A stretch of DNA of 64,000 bases from positions 33,150-97,149 of the forward strand of contig QVRM01005215.1 in assembly GCA_003439945.1 (NCBI GenBank), in the 5' to 3' direction. The notes under the pieces are model-generated. The model had not been told where the DNA came from. It was given only the letters and a program-made list of their open reading frames with translations, and did not search any database. The position numbers and the translations under genes were made by a program. Positions within the stretch are counted from its first letter, which is position 1. Every line of letters starts with the position of its first letter. Source of the stretch: Dermanyssus gallinae. Taxonomy: Eukaryota; Arthropoda; Arachnida; Mesostigmata; Dermanyssidae. Below are positions 34,622-46,425 of this stretch, piece by piece.

Positions 34622-35778
34622 TACAGGGTGTTCCTATTTGTGTGTCCAAAACGCTAGGGTATGGTCAAACTCGGTGAGAAAATAATTTTTGCCAATGGGT
34701 GGAAGCCGGGAAAATGTTTTGTTTAGGAGTGAGGATGAAATTTATAAAAGCAGTTATTCTGCCTTTTTTCTTCTACATAGTTGTGCAAAATCTACGTTTG
34801 CGGGAAAACCAGTCAACGCACAAAGGAACCGATCATACCGGCGTGTTTGGCGAATATATTACTAGCTTGCGTAGCAAAAAGCGAATAGCCAGATTAAGGC
34901 AAGTCATAAAAAGTCGAAATGTTACGTTAACGCTTTTTTGTGCAACATCGTAATTTTTTCCATTACGACCAAAAATGCACGTCCAAAAGACTACTCTCAG
35001 GCAATAGCAGATTAATTGCCCACTACATTCGTACCAAAGTGATGGTGCTGCGTTACGTATTTGCCAAGTGACTAAGCTTTTTCGACAGTCATAGTTGTTA
35101 TGTTTCACGTTGAAGTTTTCACGTTCAGAACCGTAGCATTTTGCCAAGACGTTTCCGCCCCCTCTTTCCATTAGAAAAAATTATTCTCTTGCTGAATTCT
35201 ACCAAACCTCAAAATACGTACCTAACTTTCTCATACACCCTATGCAAGTATGCATGCCTTCGCTTTCGATATGACTGTCGAAAAAGCTTAGTTACTTGGC
35301 AACTACGTAACGCAGCACCATCACTTTGGTACGAATGTAGTGGGCATTAAATTTGCTATTGCCTGAGAGTAGTCTTTTGAACGTACATTTTCGGTCGTAA
35401 TAGAAAAAATTACGATGTTGCACAAAAAAGCGTTAACGTAACATTTTGACTTTTTATGACTTTCCTTAATCTGGCTATTCGCTTTTTGCAGAATTTGTTG
35501 TGCAGAATTTTGTACCTGAGATTGCTTTATTGTGCAGAATTTTCCGCCAAACACGCCGGTATAATCGGTTCCGTTGTGCGTTGACTGGTTCTCCCGCAAA
35601 CGTAGATTTTGCACAACTATGTAGAAGAAAAAAGACAGAATAACTGCTTTTATAAATTTCATCCTCACTCCTAAACAAAACGTTTTCCCGGCTTCCACCC
35701 ATTGGCAAAAATGATTTTCTCACCGAGTTTGACCATACCCTAGCGTTTTGGACACACAAATAGGAACACCCTGTATAT
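34622..35778. mobile_element. Foldback element FB1 with ~470-bp inverted arms
   Basis: Left arm 34622-35093 and right arm 35270-35778 are nearly identical inverted copies (for example GTATGGTCAAACTCGGTGAG on both). The outer ends are TACAGGGTGTTCC, with TA at both borders. The centre (35094-35269) contains another terminus-like block (CATACACCCTATG at 35229-35241). No transposase is present, so it is non-autonomous. Confidence 0.88.
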
Positions 35779-37149
35779 ACATCGTTGTAATAATACACGT
35801 GTTTATAGATAAGTAATAAAATATCATCGCCGACGTCAGGATCGTGGAAGCCTCTTCGATGGCAGAGTTTATGATGAACCCGTGAAGTGACTAGCGGGTC
35901 ACAAGATGTAGGTTGGGTTGTAGTGGCCTCTGCCAGTTCTGTGTGACCATTGCTGGCGAATTGAAGAAGCTTCCGGGAACTGCCCGAACTTGCTTCATAA
36001 AGTTTTCTCTAAACTGAATAAGGGCTGCGGTTTCTGGGAGACGAAATCAAGTTACTAGATCTTCTACAAGTGGTTGAGTAAAAGTCATAAGGTAAACTAG
36101 ACGGTTTTTCGTATTTCGTGGCAACCCAATGGCTAGTTTGAAAAACGTGGGCTTTACCTTATCTAGTTTTTGTAACTGTGATAAGCTGAGGTGCTCTTAT
36201 ATGACCTGGATGCCGTTAATTTGCCACTGTCATGTGTTTCCTGGACTGATGTATTTTTCGAGTATCTATTGGTTCGTGAAAATGTAAAAAAACTCCTGTA
36301 TGGTGAGATACACTCACCGACAATAAGACGGCGTTGATATATAGAATAAAATAATTTTATCACAATACCAACCCTTGGGTGCACCTTATAAAGTGGCCCA
36401 ACTACAGGTGACTTTAGGTGACTAAGTCTATTTATATACCATCATATTTATTTTCCTTATACTCATATACATCTAACATCGCTTATTATATTGTTGTCAG
36501 CTGCTCTCGGCTTATCATTCGAGAGAAGATACAGGTCTACTAAGCGCGACTGTAACTATTGGGTGGGACTCCGATTCTTCTTACTGGGTCACCACGGCGA
36601 CCAGAGCAGATACCCCACTACAATGTAGAAAGATCAAGATGACTGAAGGCTTGCAGCGTCAACGAATTACTTGTTTCATTGGCATACTCTTTTACTGAAA
36701 ATCTGTTACAATATATGTTAAGGTCAATTCATTCTAAAATACGTATCATTTTTCAGATCTTGTGTTCGTTTTCTGTTTCAGTCAATATTTAATCGTTCGA
36801 AAAACTCAACTATGAAAAAAGATCAATTTTGATCAATTTAAGCATCACTATTTAGCATCGAAACTACTTCAAGAGCTCCCTATCACGACCCGTCTTTACA
36901 TATTTAAGAATAATCGTTTAATGGCATACTCTCACAAGCCATGCGTCATAATTATTGAGAGTATGATCTACAGTATATATACACACAAATCACGGTACCT
37001 GTCACACAATAACCGATCATCGAAACACGGGTACCTGCATATATGAAATGTGACCGCTATATTATGTATGTATGTATATATATATATATATACGCGTATA
37101 CGCATTCTACTATATATATTACAAGAGTAATTCCGTATTGCCCAATGCC

Positions 37150-37312
37150 AATAATTAAAAGCAAATTTTTTTTTAGATTTTCCGTAAGGCTAATGCCCGT
37201 GTACAGTTTTTTTTAATGAAATGGCAAATATTTAATCCACTTCGGCATTTACCTTGTCTAAATTGAAAACCATGCAAGCCAAAGGGTTTTGCCACTAAGC
37301 CATCTTGCTCGG
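37150..37312 (-). mobile_element. tRNA-derived SINE, family D, copy 1
   Basis: The reverse strand reads GAGCAAGATGGCTTAGTGGC, containing the A box TGGCTTAGTGG, then a shortened body and the shared 3' part with AATTTAGACAAGGTAAATGC. The B box is deleted here; it is present in the copy at 60520. Confidence 0.75.
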
Positions 37313-38309
37313 TAAAATGAGGGACAATTATTTTCTGTTTTTAGTTCCATGGCCAAACATGTTTCAAAAACGCCGACCCGCTTCGTGTTTCAGAGATCAT
37401 GCACAGGTAATAAAGCTCCTTATATTTTTCTTGAGATGTATCGAGAATAGTATGCCCCTCCAAGCCTTCCAGAAGCCATGTCGATAAGAGGTAAATAGAT
37501 TAAGCTCTTACAGATTAAGCCAAATTTGGAAGAAGGCAGAAAAGCTTGGCTAAAAGACACTAAGTGCAGCTTAGCGAAAGTAGTCAGGTTTAGAAGTTTC
37601 TTGGTTCTTGCCTTTACAGATGATAAGTGATATGAGTTCGTTTGAAGAAGAATGGGTATTTGCCATTAGCAATTGTAAGGTTGAATGTGTTAGCGATTTA
37701 AAGTGGCTAAAAGGTTTAGAGCACATTTTATGACCGTAAAAGAAACGTTATTTGCTGCTTACATAAATTGATTTAATATATACACAATACACTAGATACG
37801 GGCTCTTCACTAGATCCGGGTTGCCAGCATCGATCACCTCATATCCTCCTGAAATGGGGCCCGAGGAAGCTTGTGGAAAGAACAGCTTCAATGGGTAGAG
37901 ACGTGGTAAAGACGATGTTCAGCCTCATGTCTCTCCGGAAGCTCACATAGGCGGTCGCAATGAGAAGCCAAGAGATGGAAGAGCATCGGCAATTATTCAC
38001 TGCTAGCTGCCAGTGAAGCAGGTACATCACGCCTTTCTGAGACCTTTTAAGAAACAATGTAAGCTCTTAGACTCGGGTCGGGTCAAACTTAAAAGATGAC
38101 AAAAGAGCTTAGCTGAAAGGGAGTAAGTGCAATTGAGGCAAAGTAGTCAGGACCTGTCGTTAGGCCCCTGCATTGACAGATAGGGTGATATATGTTCGTT
38201 TAAAGGAATTTGCTACTGGCAATTGGGACTGGTTGGTGATTGACGGGATGTGTCAACGATTCCAAGTGGCTAAGAGGCGCATGGCGCATTTCACTACTGT
38301 AGAAGGGTG

Positions 38310-38313
38310 CCTC

Positions 38314-38350
<37 letters not shown>
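38310..38350. repeat. (AT)n microsatellite
   Basis: A pure dinucleotide tract just 3' of the GPCR 1 stop. Confidence 0.9.
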
Positions 38351-38354
<4 letters not shown>

Positions 38355-38450
38355 CAAATTGGCTCTAATAACGTGGATGAATGTGAACAGAAGCTGAACT
38401 GTTATATTGGCCAGAGTTGAAGCGAAGGTGTGTTTGGGCAAGACAACCTT

Positions 38451-39514
38451 CTAGATTTGGGTAGTATTTGTTGTTTGAGCCGATCCAGTTGATAGAGTTC
38501 CGTTGCCGACTGATGGAGCTGTCGAATTGCTGTGGCCGTTACTGATGCCGCTTCGCTTTCTGACGGCAATCCGTCGTAGAGATCTGAGCAGCGTGCGCGA
38601 GAGCCGTGTCGGAATAAGGAAACGAGTCAGCTGGACGACAAGGTCGGCCAGCGTCTGTCGTACAGCTGCCGAACAAAGACAGTACACGTAGAAATTGCCC
38701 GCCGCGTTCACCACCAGTAGGAGTTCGCCGACGAGATGGAAGATTTGAAACCCAAAGCTGATCTCGCTGCCGGCCGTCATGAGACACCAAGCAAACACCT
38801 GCGGTGTCCCACAAACGAGAAACATGACGGAGACTGCTATCAGCAGAACCGTGAGACGGTTCTCTTCGCGACTTCTGAGTTCGACCGTCTCGGTGCTACA
38901 ACTGTAATAAATACGGAAAAAGAGCATGAGTAGCGGCACAGTTTTAGTAGACAGCTGATTTTAATCGCCCGGCTGACCGTACACTTCTTTGCTATAATTT
39001 CGTTTTACTGGATGGCGACGTAAAATGAGCCATCACACAAAACTATAAACTGTGCGTAACCATTATATATATGCATTATGCAGTATTATTATATAATAAG
39101 TATACATAATATGCAACCGAAATTATCCATTTGCCTTTTGTGCTTTTATCGAAGAACATGAAAGCCTCCGTACTTTAGGTTCTGTTCTCGATCACCAAAC
39201 ATGCACAAACCGCAAAAAGAGACTCTCATCCTCAATGTGCAATACAAAGATACTTTTCAGTTTCCTGAACGGGGCCGTTGCAATGTAAACATTGCGAGGT
39301 GCAATATGTGCAAAATTATTGTACTACAATAAATTGTCCTATTGATCAAATCAAACATTGAGCAATCAAAAACATATTCTTACAATTACGAAGCTACCAG
39401 CCAATCTATGTGTACAACATGAGCTTAGTCTGAAAAGAGTTGTTTGTTATTTTATATATATAAATATATATATTAAGCAAATTATTAAATAAATATTCAC
39501 CGAGAATGAAAAAA

Positions 39515-39554
<40 letters not shown>

Positions 39555-40874
39555 TATTAGGTAAGTTAAAAAGTTCGTCGGCTTTTTCACCCGATTTTAA
39601 AGAGCCTTATTTATGCAGACAACAGTATTTTTATTCAATTATATATTGACCGTTTTGTTCGATAACCTTCGCCCATCGCCTCGGTAGATCCATGATTCCT
39701 TTCTCCCAGAACGTCTTGTCCTTCTCGTCGAAATACTGAGTGAGGTGATTTTTTATAGCCTCCAAAGGTTCAAATGTTGTGCCATCAAGGGAGTTCTGGA
39801 GAGACCTGAACAAGTGATAATCAGATGGTGCGAGGTCGGGACTATACGCTGGGTGCGGCAGCACATCCCAGTCAAACTCCGCCAATTTTTGCCGGGTGGC
39901 CAAACTTTTGTGTGGTGTCGCCTTAACATGTTGAGAAGTGACGCCCCACCTGTTTGACAATTCCGGGCGCTTCGAGTTGTCTGCAGTAGACGACGGAGTT
40001 GATCGTCTGACCCATTGGAAGCAGTTCAAAATACACGACGCCCTTACAGTCCCACCAGCAGCACAGCATAACCTTCTTCTGATGAATTTCGGGTTTAGGG
40101 ATAGCTGCGGCCTGAGAACCTCTGGGGACCCAACTTCTTTTCTGTGTTACGTTTCTGTAGAGTATCAATTTTTCATCGCCGGTTATCAATCTCCTCAGAA
40201 ATGGCTCATTCGAGTTCTTCCGGAGGAGTGCGTGACAGGTATCGACTCGCCCATCAAGCCATTCAAGCTGCCTATCATTGAGGTCGTGTGGTAGCCAGAT
40301 ATTCCGCTTGCACGAGAAACCTGCATCATGGAGGCGATTCCAAACGGTTCCGTGGGAGACTCCCGTTACATCTTCAATTTCTTTTATGGTCAAACCTGGG
40401 TTCGAAGTAACCAGGCTTATGACTTCGTCGGTCTCCACAACATTGGGTCGTCCTGACCTCGGTTCATCTTCGAGATTGAAGTTTCCATCTTTGAAACGGG
40501 GATTTGTGTACTGCGTTTTCGCCGTAGACTGCACATATACTCCGGGTTGTTTGCTCTGCACTTATGCCTTCACGGTAGGAGAACAACATAATGTGTCGAA
40601 AATGCGTATTTTTGTCCTCCATTGCAAACAGCTGCCAATTCTGCAAACGAAACGGTAAAGTTGGAACCGGTATACCGTCGCGCCGCCACGGGTCTGCTCC
40701 TGAGTGTAAACACCCAGCCGCACTCTCAGGCGGCCCTGCTGCAGAGCGCGGGAATTTCAAAAATGTGGTCCCAGAAAGCCGACGAACTTTTTGACTTACC
40801 TAATATATATATATATATATATAAAATAACAAACAACTCTATTCAGGCTATATATATATATGTATGTATATATA

Positions 40875-40964
<90 letters not shown>

Positions 40965-41802
40965 CATATATACGTATTAGTACTTGCATAACAACATGAT
41001 CAAGTTAAACATTTTGATAGGCATAATAAACGTACCCAAGCCTCTGTCGGTCTCGTTGGTATTTGCGCAGAGCCAACAGAATTTTTACGTTGAGAATGAA
41101 TACAAGGGCAACGGGAAAAGCTCGCGTTGTCAGCTCCCTAACAACCACGTACACTCGAAACCCTAGTTGGTTCGTGAGATCGGCCACCTCACATTGGTAA
41201 TGTATCGGCTCGTGTACAGCAAGTGCCTGACGTGAAGCGTTGCGGCTCATATCCGACTTGCTGTCGTCTGATCTATTGAAGTTGACCTCTACCAACCGCG
41301 TCTGGACCGAGACTGGGCCGTAGATCAGAAACGAGAACAGAAACGTGGCGGCTATCTTTATCAGAACGCGGCGCCGGCTTTCCCGTTCGGTGCACTCGAG
41401 CGGACGGCACACGGCTCGATGCCGATCAAATGCTAGAATCGATACAAGGAGAGCGCTAGTTGCCGAAAAGCCATTACCTAGAGCAAATGTCACATGGCAG
41501 TAGGCGAACATGTACGGATAGCAGTTGCTCAGTCGCTCGTAGGGAAACCACCTCAGTATGAAAAGCTGGAAGTTCACGAGCAGATAACCGAGGTCGGCGA
41601 CCGCCAGCCAGAACATGTAGACGAAGGTCTTGTTTCGAGGAGAGAGTCGACTCAGCACAATGAGGTTGATCACGTTGCCAAAGATGCCGAACACGATCGT
41701 CACCTGCATCGCCACGCGATATTGCTCGTAAAAATGTAAAAAAGATCGAATTCCGATACTGTCATTAGCCGTGGTGGTGGTGTTCGAAAAGTCCCCATTC
41801 AT
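38451..41802 (-). CDS. Class A neuropeptide-type GPCR, copy 1 (FMRFamide-receptor-like)
   Basis: Exon 1 is 41802-41036 (ATG to donor GG/GTACG) and exon 2 is 38901-38451 (acceptor TTACAG/T to TAG). The phases join to give 405 residues. An N-terminus with NTT and NDS glycosylation sites is followed by TM1 (GNVINLIVL), TM2 (FWLAVADL), TM3 ending in FDRHRAV (the DRY motif is DRH), TM4, ECL2 Cys (HYQCEV), TM5, then in exon 2 TM6 (TVLLIAVSVMFLVC) and TM7 (NAAGNFYVYC in place of NPxxY) and a Ser/Thr-rich tail. Seven-helix receptors of this type sit in the plasma membrane and signal through G proteins. FMRFamide-receptor likeness rests on TM6/TM7 pattern; the ligand is unknown. The 2.1 kb intron contains a mariner. 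Confidence 0.88.
39509..39531. repeat. Poly(A) tract
   Basis: About 23 consecutive A residues, followed by (AT)n up to the mariner end. Confidence 0.95.
39557..40803 (-). mobile_element. mariner element in the intron of GPCR 1
   Basis: Terminal inverted repeats of about 29 bp (TTAGGTAAGTTAAAAAGTTC at the left; complement of TTAGGTAAGTCAAAAAGTTC at the right) bound 1247 bp, embedded in (AT)n with TA at the ends. It contains one broken transposase on the minus strand. Confidence 0.92.
39631..40622 (-). pseudogene. mariner transposase (DD34D type), inactivated
   Basis: The ATG is at 40622. The N-terminal HTH half (to about 40515) is in one frame; the rest (EDEPRSGRPNVVETDEV, TVWNRLHDAGF, then the first Asp in ITGDEKLILY) is in a second frame to about 39940; the C-terminal part (PAYSPDLAPSDYHLF to the end) is in a third. 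The second catalytic Asp, normally in HDN, reads HVKATPH, so Asp is replaced by Val. I count 34 residues from that position to the PSD Asp, as in true mariners. The frameshifts and the lost Asp make it inactive. Confidence 0.9.
40803..40970. repeat. (AT)n microsatellite block
   Basis: Long dinucleotide tracts at 40803-40822 and 40877-40970 in the GPCR 1 intron near the exon 1 donor. Confidence 0.95.
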
Positions 41803-44094
41803 CTTCTTCGCAGAAAGAAGATATTCGTTGTTTAGCTTGTTACGCCCGGAACGACGCGTACGTTATTTAGGAGCGGCACCCACGTTCGGCCTGAAACAAG
41901 CAGAGTAACAGAAAACATGCGCTTATAGGCATACGTTTAGATTGAAATGTTAGTAGGCTACCTGAGTATGTCTGCCCATGCATCTTACAAAACCACTACA
42001 CACTTAGGAATAGACGATTTTTTTCACGGAATTACGCAATATGCTGAGATAAAAGTTGAGCAGCACATTTCTCATGACTAAGTGCACATGCAGAACAGAA
42101 GCCTTATGACCACGAGATCGTTCACTATCATTGGTCTGAATACGCATTCGTATTTTGTTCAACTACTTTTGTGTTCTCTCGGTAGCTAATTCCTCTGGTG
42201 CTTGCTCTGTTTGTTATAATACCACGATAGTCTAATGTCTAAGATTAACTCTATCGAAGCGCTTTTTGCGCTAGACTTATTTGCCGTTTCCTTATGATCG
42301 AAGACTCCTTTGTAGATCAGCAGATACACTTTTTAGTTAACGTCATTTTATGTCGAATAGAAATTCCAGTTAGATCTTTTGTCGAAAGCGTGCTTTGTTA
42401 AACGAGGGTATATCACTGCCTTCGTGGAATAAGTACTCTTCCAAGATTATAGGTGTGTAAACCATGCGCGTCATATTAACGGCACCCAATCTAGACCAAC
42501 TACGTGCATTTTCTGTGCACATTCTTCGGGAGCTCTAAATACGTATTACAATATATACAATGTAAATTATATAAGTATTACAATGTATGGTTTGGGTCCT
42601 GACAATCCTGACTTCCGCACTCCCAGATAACTCTATCTCGTCGGCAGGACATGGACCGATATAACAGGGAAAGGTTCCTCAGTCTTCATTCAGGTTTTGT
42701 TTTCTCAGGTCGTTATTATCCTCATTGCCTCCTAAAAGTGTCGTACCTACTCCCACCAGTGGGGTACTGTCTTCGTGACATCATCCTGTTCACAACACAA
42801 AGAGTGTTAATTCTTAGTGCTTTCTAGATATATGTTTTTACGTCGGTCGAACAGGTTTCAGAGATTTTCCGTCTTCTTGTTGTCTCATTGGGAGTATAAT
42901 CTGTCTAATAAGCGACCTATTTCCGTAGATGTCGATGTTATCCGTCACATGTCATGTGCACTTCATTCCATACTTGGTAAACTATAGGAATAAAAGGGAA
43001 GCGGCTGCCCGGACGTCAGTTGGCCACCAGGCGCCTTCGCAGACCGCCGTGACCCTTGAATAAAGATCCTTTGGATTTGACTTGCCGTTTTTTGAGAGCC
43101 GATTTGGCGGCATTCCTTTATCAACCTCCTCTGTGAGGAATAGGATTTTCACTTGTCTTTTTAGGCATTTGGCCGGGCACCGCGCATATTGCTGAATTTC
43201 CGCTAGACACCCACAAGGATTGTGCCCGTAGCTGCTAGGAGCTCTCATTGTCTTGCGCCTCCCTCTATTTTTGTGCTTTTATAGGTAGATTGAGCCGTCA
43301 TAAGTTGCGACAATTTCAAGCGCATTTTATAGTTTATTTTGACACCGAGAAAAAAGTACACTGCGTTTTTACATGGGTTAAGAATCTGATGTCAATAATT
43401 TCCGATTTCTAGTAAGGTTTCAAGTTGATAGCCGTTAGCACTAAGACTTTACAGCTTGAAAAGCATGCTCATTACAAATGCACCGACAAACTGGCAAGCT
43501 GTACCGTGACGTCACACTTGATCACAGCTGCGGGAAGCGCTTTGCCGCTAATTGTTTAATCATGGTTTCATATCCCGGACGTTTTGAAACCACACAGTTA
43601 TAAGCTCGAATGTAAACAGCTCTGAATGACGCTCTAAAAAGTAAACTCAGGCAATCGTGGGCTTAAATCAAACACATTTAGTACAATAGTAACAGATGTT
43701 GTAAGTGGCATATAAAGTGCGCAACGTACCAAGCCTGATCGATGATCCCAAGTTGTAGAGCATGTCATCAGAATTGCCATTAAACACACATAAACAGCAC
43801 ACATTCCTAAGGCGTTTAGGACACCGCATACCTTAGACCTTCACCACGTATCCATAAGACGGATATGTTTGCCAATATATATATATATATATATATGCAC
43901 AAATATTATCTTTCGCTAGGCTTGAGGATGGCACAAGAGGACATCACATGTACTGAATGAATATTTAGAAAAAAGAGTAACACATGTGGTTGTTGAATAC
44001 GAGGTACGATAGTCGTGAGGTCGACTGGTGGGATATCGCCGACTTATTATAATTTGCTTCTTCTGATTCGTTTCTGTTTACGTTCGCGCTAGCC
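41803..44094. other. GPCR 1 upstream region
   Basis: The minus strand has an acceptor-like TTGTTTCAG/GCCGAACG about 90 bases before the ATG (near 41893), conserved in modified form in units 2 and 3. This suggests a spliced 5' leader. The rest matches the corresponding flanks of GPCR 2 and 3. Relative to those, about 43100 lacks the exon-like block seen at 50712-51190 and 59824-60240. (AT)n lies at 43875-43896. Confidence 0.5.
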
Positions 44095-44096
44095 GA

Positions 44097-44260
44097 TCAG
44101 CCGTCGCCAGTTAATGAGTGAGTTGAATTCTCGCTTGCCTCCTCTGCCCTCGCCATGAAGATTAGCAGCAGCCTCAGAAGAAAAAAACGACTGCAGAATA
44201 ACGAAAATCCGATGCACGCGAACACGGGCAGGCGCGGATCTGAGCATACGTAGAATCTGA
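44097..44260 (-). promoter_or_regulatory. Conserved block with a 19-codon ORF, upstream of GPCR 1
   Basis: A block of about 160 bp recurs at 52180-52330 and 62155-62315. On the minus strand it holds an ATG (44154-44156) followed by MARAEEASENSTHSLTGDG and a stop. The same 19-codon length occurs in all three units. It lies about 2.3 kb upstream of the receptor ATG, once insertions are discounted. I infer a first (leader) exon with an upstream ORF; no transcript evidence is available. Confidence 0.4.
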
Positions 44261-44554
44261 GCACCAGATACGTTACTAAACCCACGCTGCAGATACTCTG
44301 TTACAAAAAGAGCTATATATATATACATCGTGATTTACTCGTATGGATTCGATTATGCAGAGAATTAATTCAGCATATTTATACCCGCAAATAGTCGCAC
44401 ATAAATATGTCTAAAATAGCTACTACATCACAATTAAAATAGTCTTCGTTTTAAGACATATGTATGATACTGTTGTTGTAAAACTGCTTATTTTAAATAT
44501 TATCATATTGGGGTGCATGATAGTGCTCCATCTCTTTTATTGAGACATTTGTAC

Positions 44555-44712
44555 TCCCCCTTTTTTTTGGCCGATTAAGTTCACTTCTGCACTCACCTAG
44601 TTTAAGTTGAAAAGCATGCAAAGCAATTTAAGAATGGTCGGTCCAGGTCTTGATCTCACGAATTTCCGAATGCAAAGCAATGGCTTTGCCACTAACCCAC
44701 CTTGCTCAGTTG
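44555..44712 (-). mobile_element. SINE family D, copy 2
   Basis: The reverse strand gives GAGCAAGGTGGGTTAGTGGC and the body with GGACCGACCATTCTTAAATT. It is present at the same place in units 2 and 3, so it predates the duplication. Confidence 0.8.
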
Positions 44713-44942
44713 CAAATGTTAATTTTATATATTTTACTTAATATAATAGTGTGTTTTTGCTAGACCAACGTCGTTTCACATTCTTGTTATGCAGTCCTCG
44801 CCTCTAATAACTAGCTCTCACTGCTCAGAGGCCACTAGAGAGTTACAAGTTTAAAACAGCAGAGCAGCAGGAAGTCGGCGATTGATCAAACAGTCAGTAA
44901 AAGGAAGGCGTCGTCCTGACTCGTTGTAGCTCGCGCCCCGCC

Positions 44943-46018
44943 AGAACCCCGGCCCTCCGATGGAAGCTGCCCGTGATTTGATACCATCGTAGACTCTGCA
45001 AAGAGTGAAGCATAGGTGCATATTCAGTTGACGAGCTACAGAAGTGTGGACTATAGCTAAGATCAAGCAACGCAACAATCTGGGCGGCTCGTTTCGGCGC
45101 GTCTTCGTCTCCCCAGACCTCTTTGCTTGCTCGTTCACTCAGCAATGTCAGTGGCTGGCCGACAAGAAACACTTTCGGCCGTTTCAAGCAGTTTCATCTA
45201 GTGGTGCTGGTGCATGGCTTAATGCTCTACCGAGTGCTCCCGTTGGAACTCTCTTAGAGGACTACGTCGTCAGGATCTGTGTCGGTCTTCGTCCTTGGGA
45301 ATCCCTCTAGTCGAAGAACATGAATGCAGCTGTGGCGAGAAGGTCTCACCCCCTAGGGTACCATGGCTTATCCTGCATCCGCAGCTTAGGTCGTAGGACG
45401 AGACACGCTGCTTTGAATGATACCCTAGCCCGTGCTCTACGATCTTCTGGCTAGCCTGTGTGTTCTCGAACCCGCAGGTTTGTATACAGACGACTCCCGT
45501 CGACCTGATGGGATGACCCTAACAGCCTTTGAGAGTGGTAAGACACTCGTTTAGGATGCTACCGTGACTGACTGTTTAGCACCTTCAATGGTCAGTCACG
45601 GCGCTATCCTAGGCTGGTTATGCTGTTTCGCAGGCGGAAAGAAAACAAGTGTCGGAAGTATGCATCTACCGGAGACTCTATGGATTTTCGACCTTTTGCC
45701 TTTGAGACCTTAGGGGGCCCAGGTAAAATAACTGAGGGAGGCATAACTAAGATATGCAAGTGTCTAAGATTGGCCACGGGGGACCTGCGCGCTGGTAAAT
45801 TTTTCCGGCAAAGGCTGTCATTGGATATACAACGTGGTAACGCCACGGCGGTGCTTGGTACCTTGTCCAGGTGGTCGACACCAGGCCTGAACCTATGGAT
45901 GGTGTAGCTTGTCGTCACGTTCGCTGGAGGAACAATTGTATACACCCCGTTATGAGTTAAATAAAATTTTGTCACAATATATAGAAACACTTTATGTAAC
46001 TTTTAGTAAGTATGCATA
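44943..46018 (+). mobile_element. 5'-truncated LINE with restriction-like endonuclease, copy 1
   Basis: The plus-strand frames carry GAGAWLNALPSAP, YHGLSC, RRTRHAALNDTLARALRSSG, then FAFETLGGPGKITEGG and RQRLSLDIQRGNATAVLGTL. The same order is found, better preserved, at 57240-58000 on the minus strand. Stops and frameshifts are frequent. Only the C-terminal part and 3' UTR are present. The flanks show insertion exactly at the junction between duplication units. Confidence 0.75.
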
Positions 46019-46159
46019 TAACATCGTTAATTTTATGGCTGTTAGATATTTCGGCACGACTATTCGAGGAAGAATACAGGTCTACTAAGCACGAACGACG
46101 TAAACTATTGGGTGGGACTCTCTGGTCTTTCTAGTATCTGGGATAAGTGCAAAGGCTCG

Positions 46160-46425
46160 ACAAAGTCAAATCTGCAATCCCTGGGGAGAGCCCTGGACTT
46201 GCACACGACCGCCCAAAACCACATTGTCTATTTGCCTGCCAAAACGCCGCTATTCGTTAAGATAGATTATTATGCGGGTTATTGAAGGAAGGAGCACACC
46301 GGCCTTTTTAAAGTTGAAAGATAGATTAAGTAAATTGAATGCGTCAGGGACCGGTCAGGACGGCATCGACGTTAGTGATCAAGTCAACTATCGTGGATTT
46401 TGTGAAGATTAGTTGGTGATGAGAT
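46160..46425 (+). pseudogene. Decayed copy of the unit-start ORF
   Basis: The plus strand matches the open frames at 53188-53457 and 63550-63840 (VKSAIPGESPG, then VRTASTLVIKST) but has a stop and frameshifts in between. Confidence 0.5.

Larger units (their letters stand above)
39427..40849. repeat. Inverted 35-bp repeat enclosing the mariner
   Basis: AGTCTGAAAAGAGTTGTTTG and following bases (39427-39460) recur inverted at 40815-40849, outside both mariner ends. In the paralogous intron of GPCR 2 only one such block is present (near 49044). Confidence 0.75.
36480..44942. repeat. Segmental duplication unit 1
   Basis: The start is marked by TTGTTGTCAGCTGCTCTCGG near 36494 and AACTATTGGGTGGGACTC near 36554, which recur at about 46030/46107, 53070/53139 and 63490. 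The interval contains GPCR 1, flank blocks shared with units 2 and 3, and ends at GCTCGCGCCCCG near 44942. The part from about 35790 to 36480 has no recognised gene. Confidence 0.75.

Noticed and set aside
25603..41000. CRISPR-like arrays in the repeat-rich regions
   Set aside because: The repeats are simple dinucleotide or triplet tracts without spacer structure, and the DNA is of animal type.
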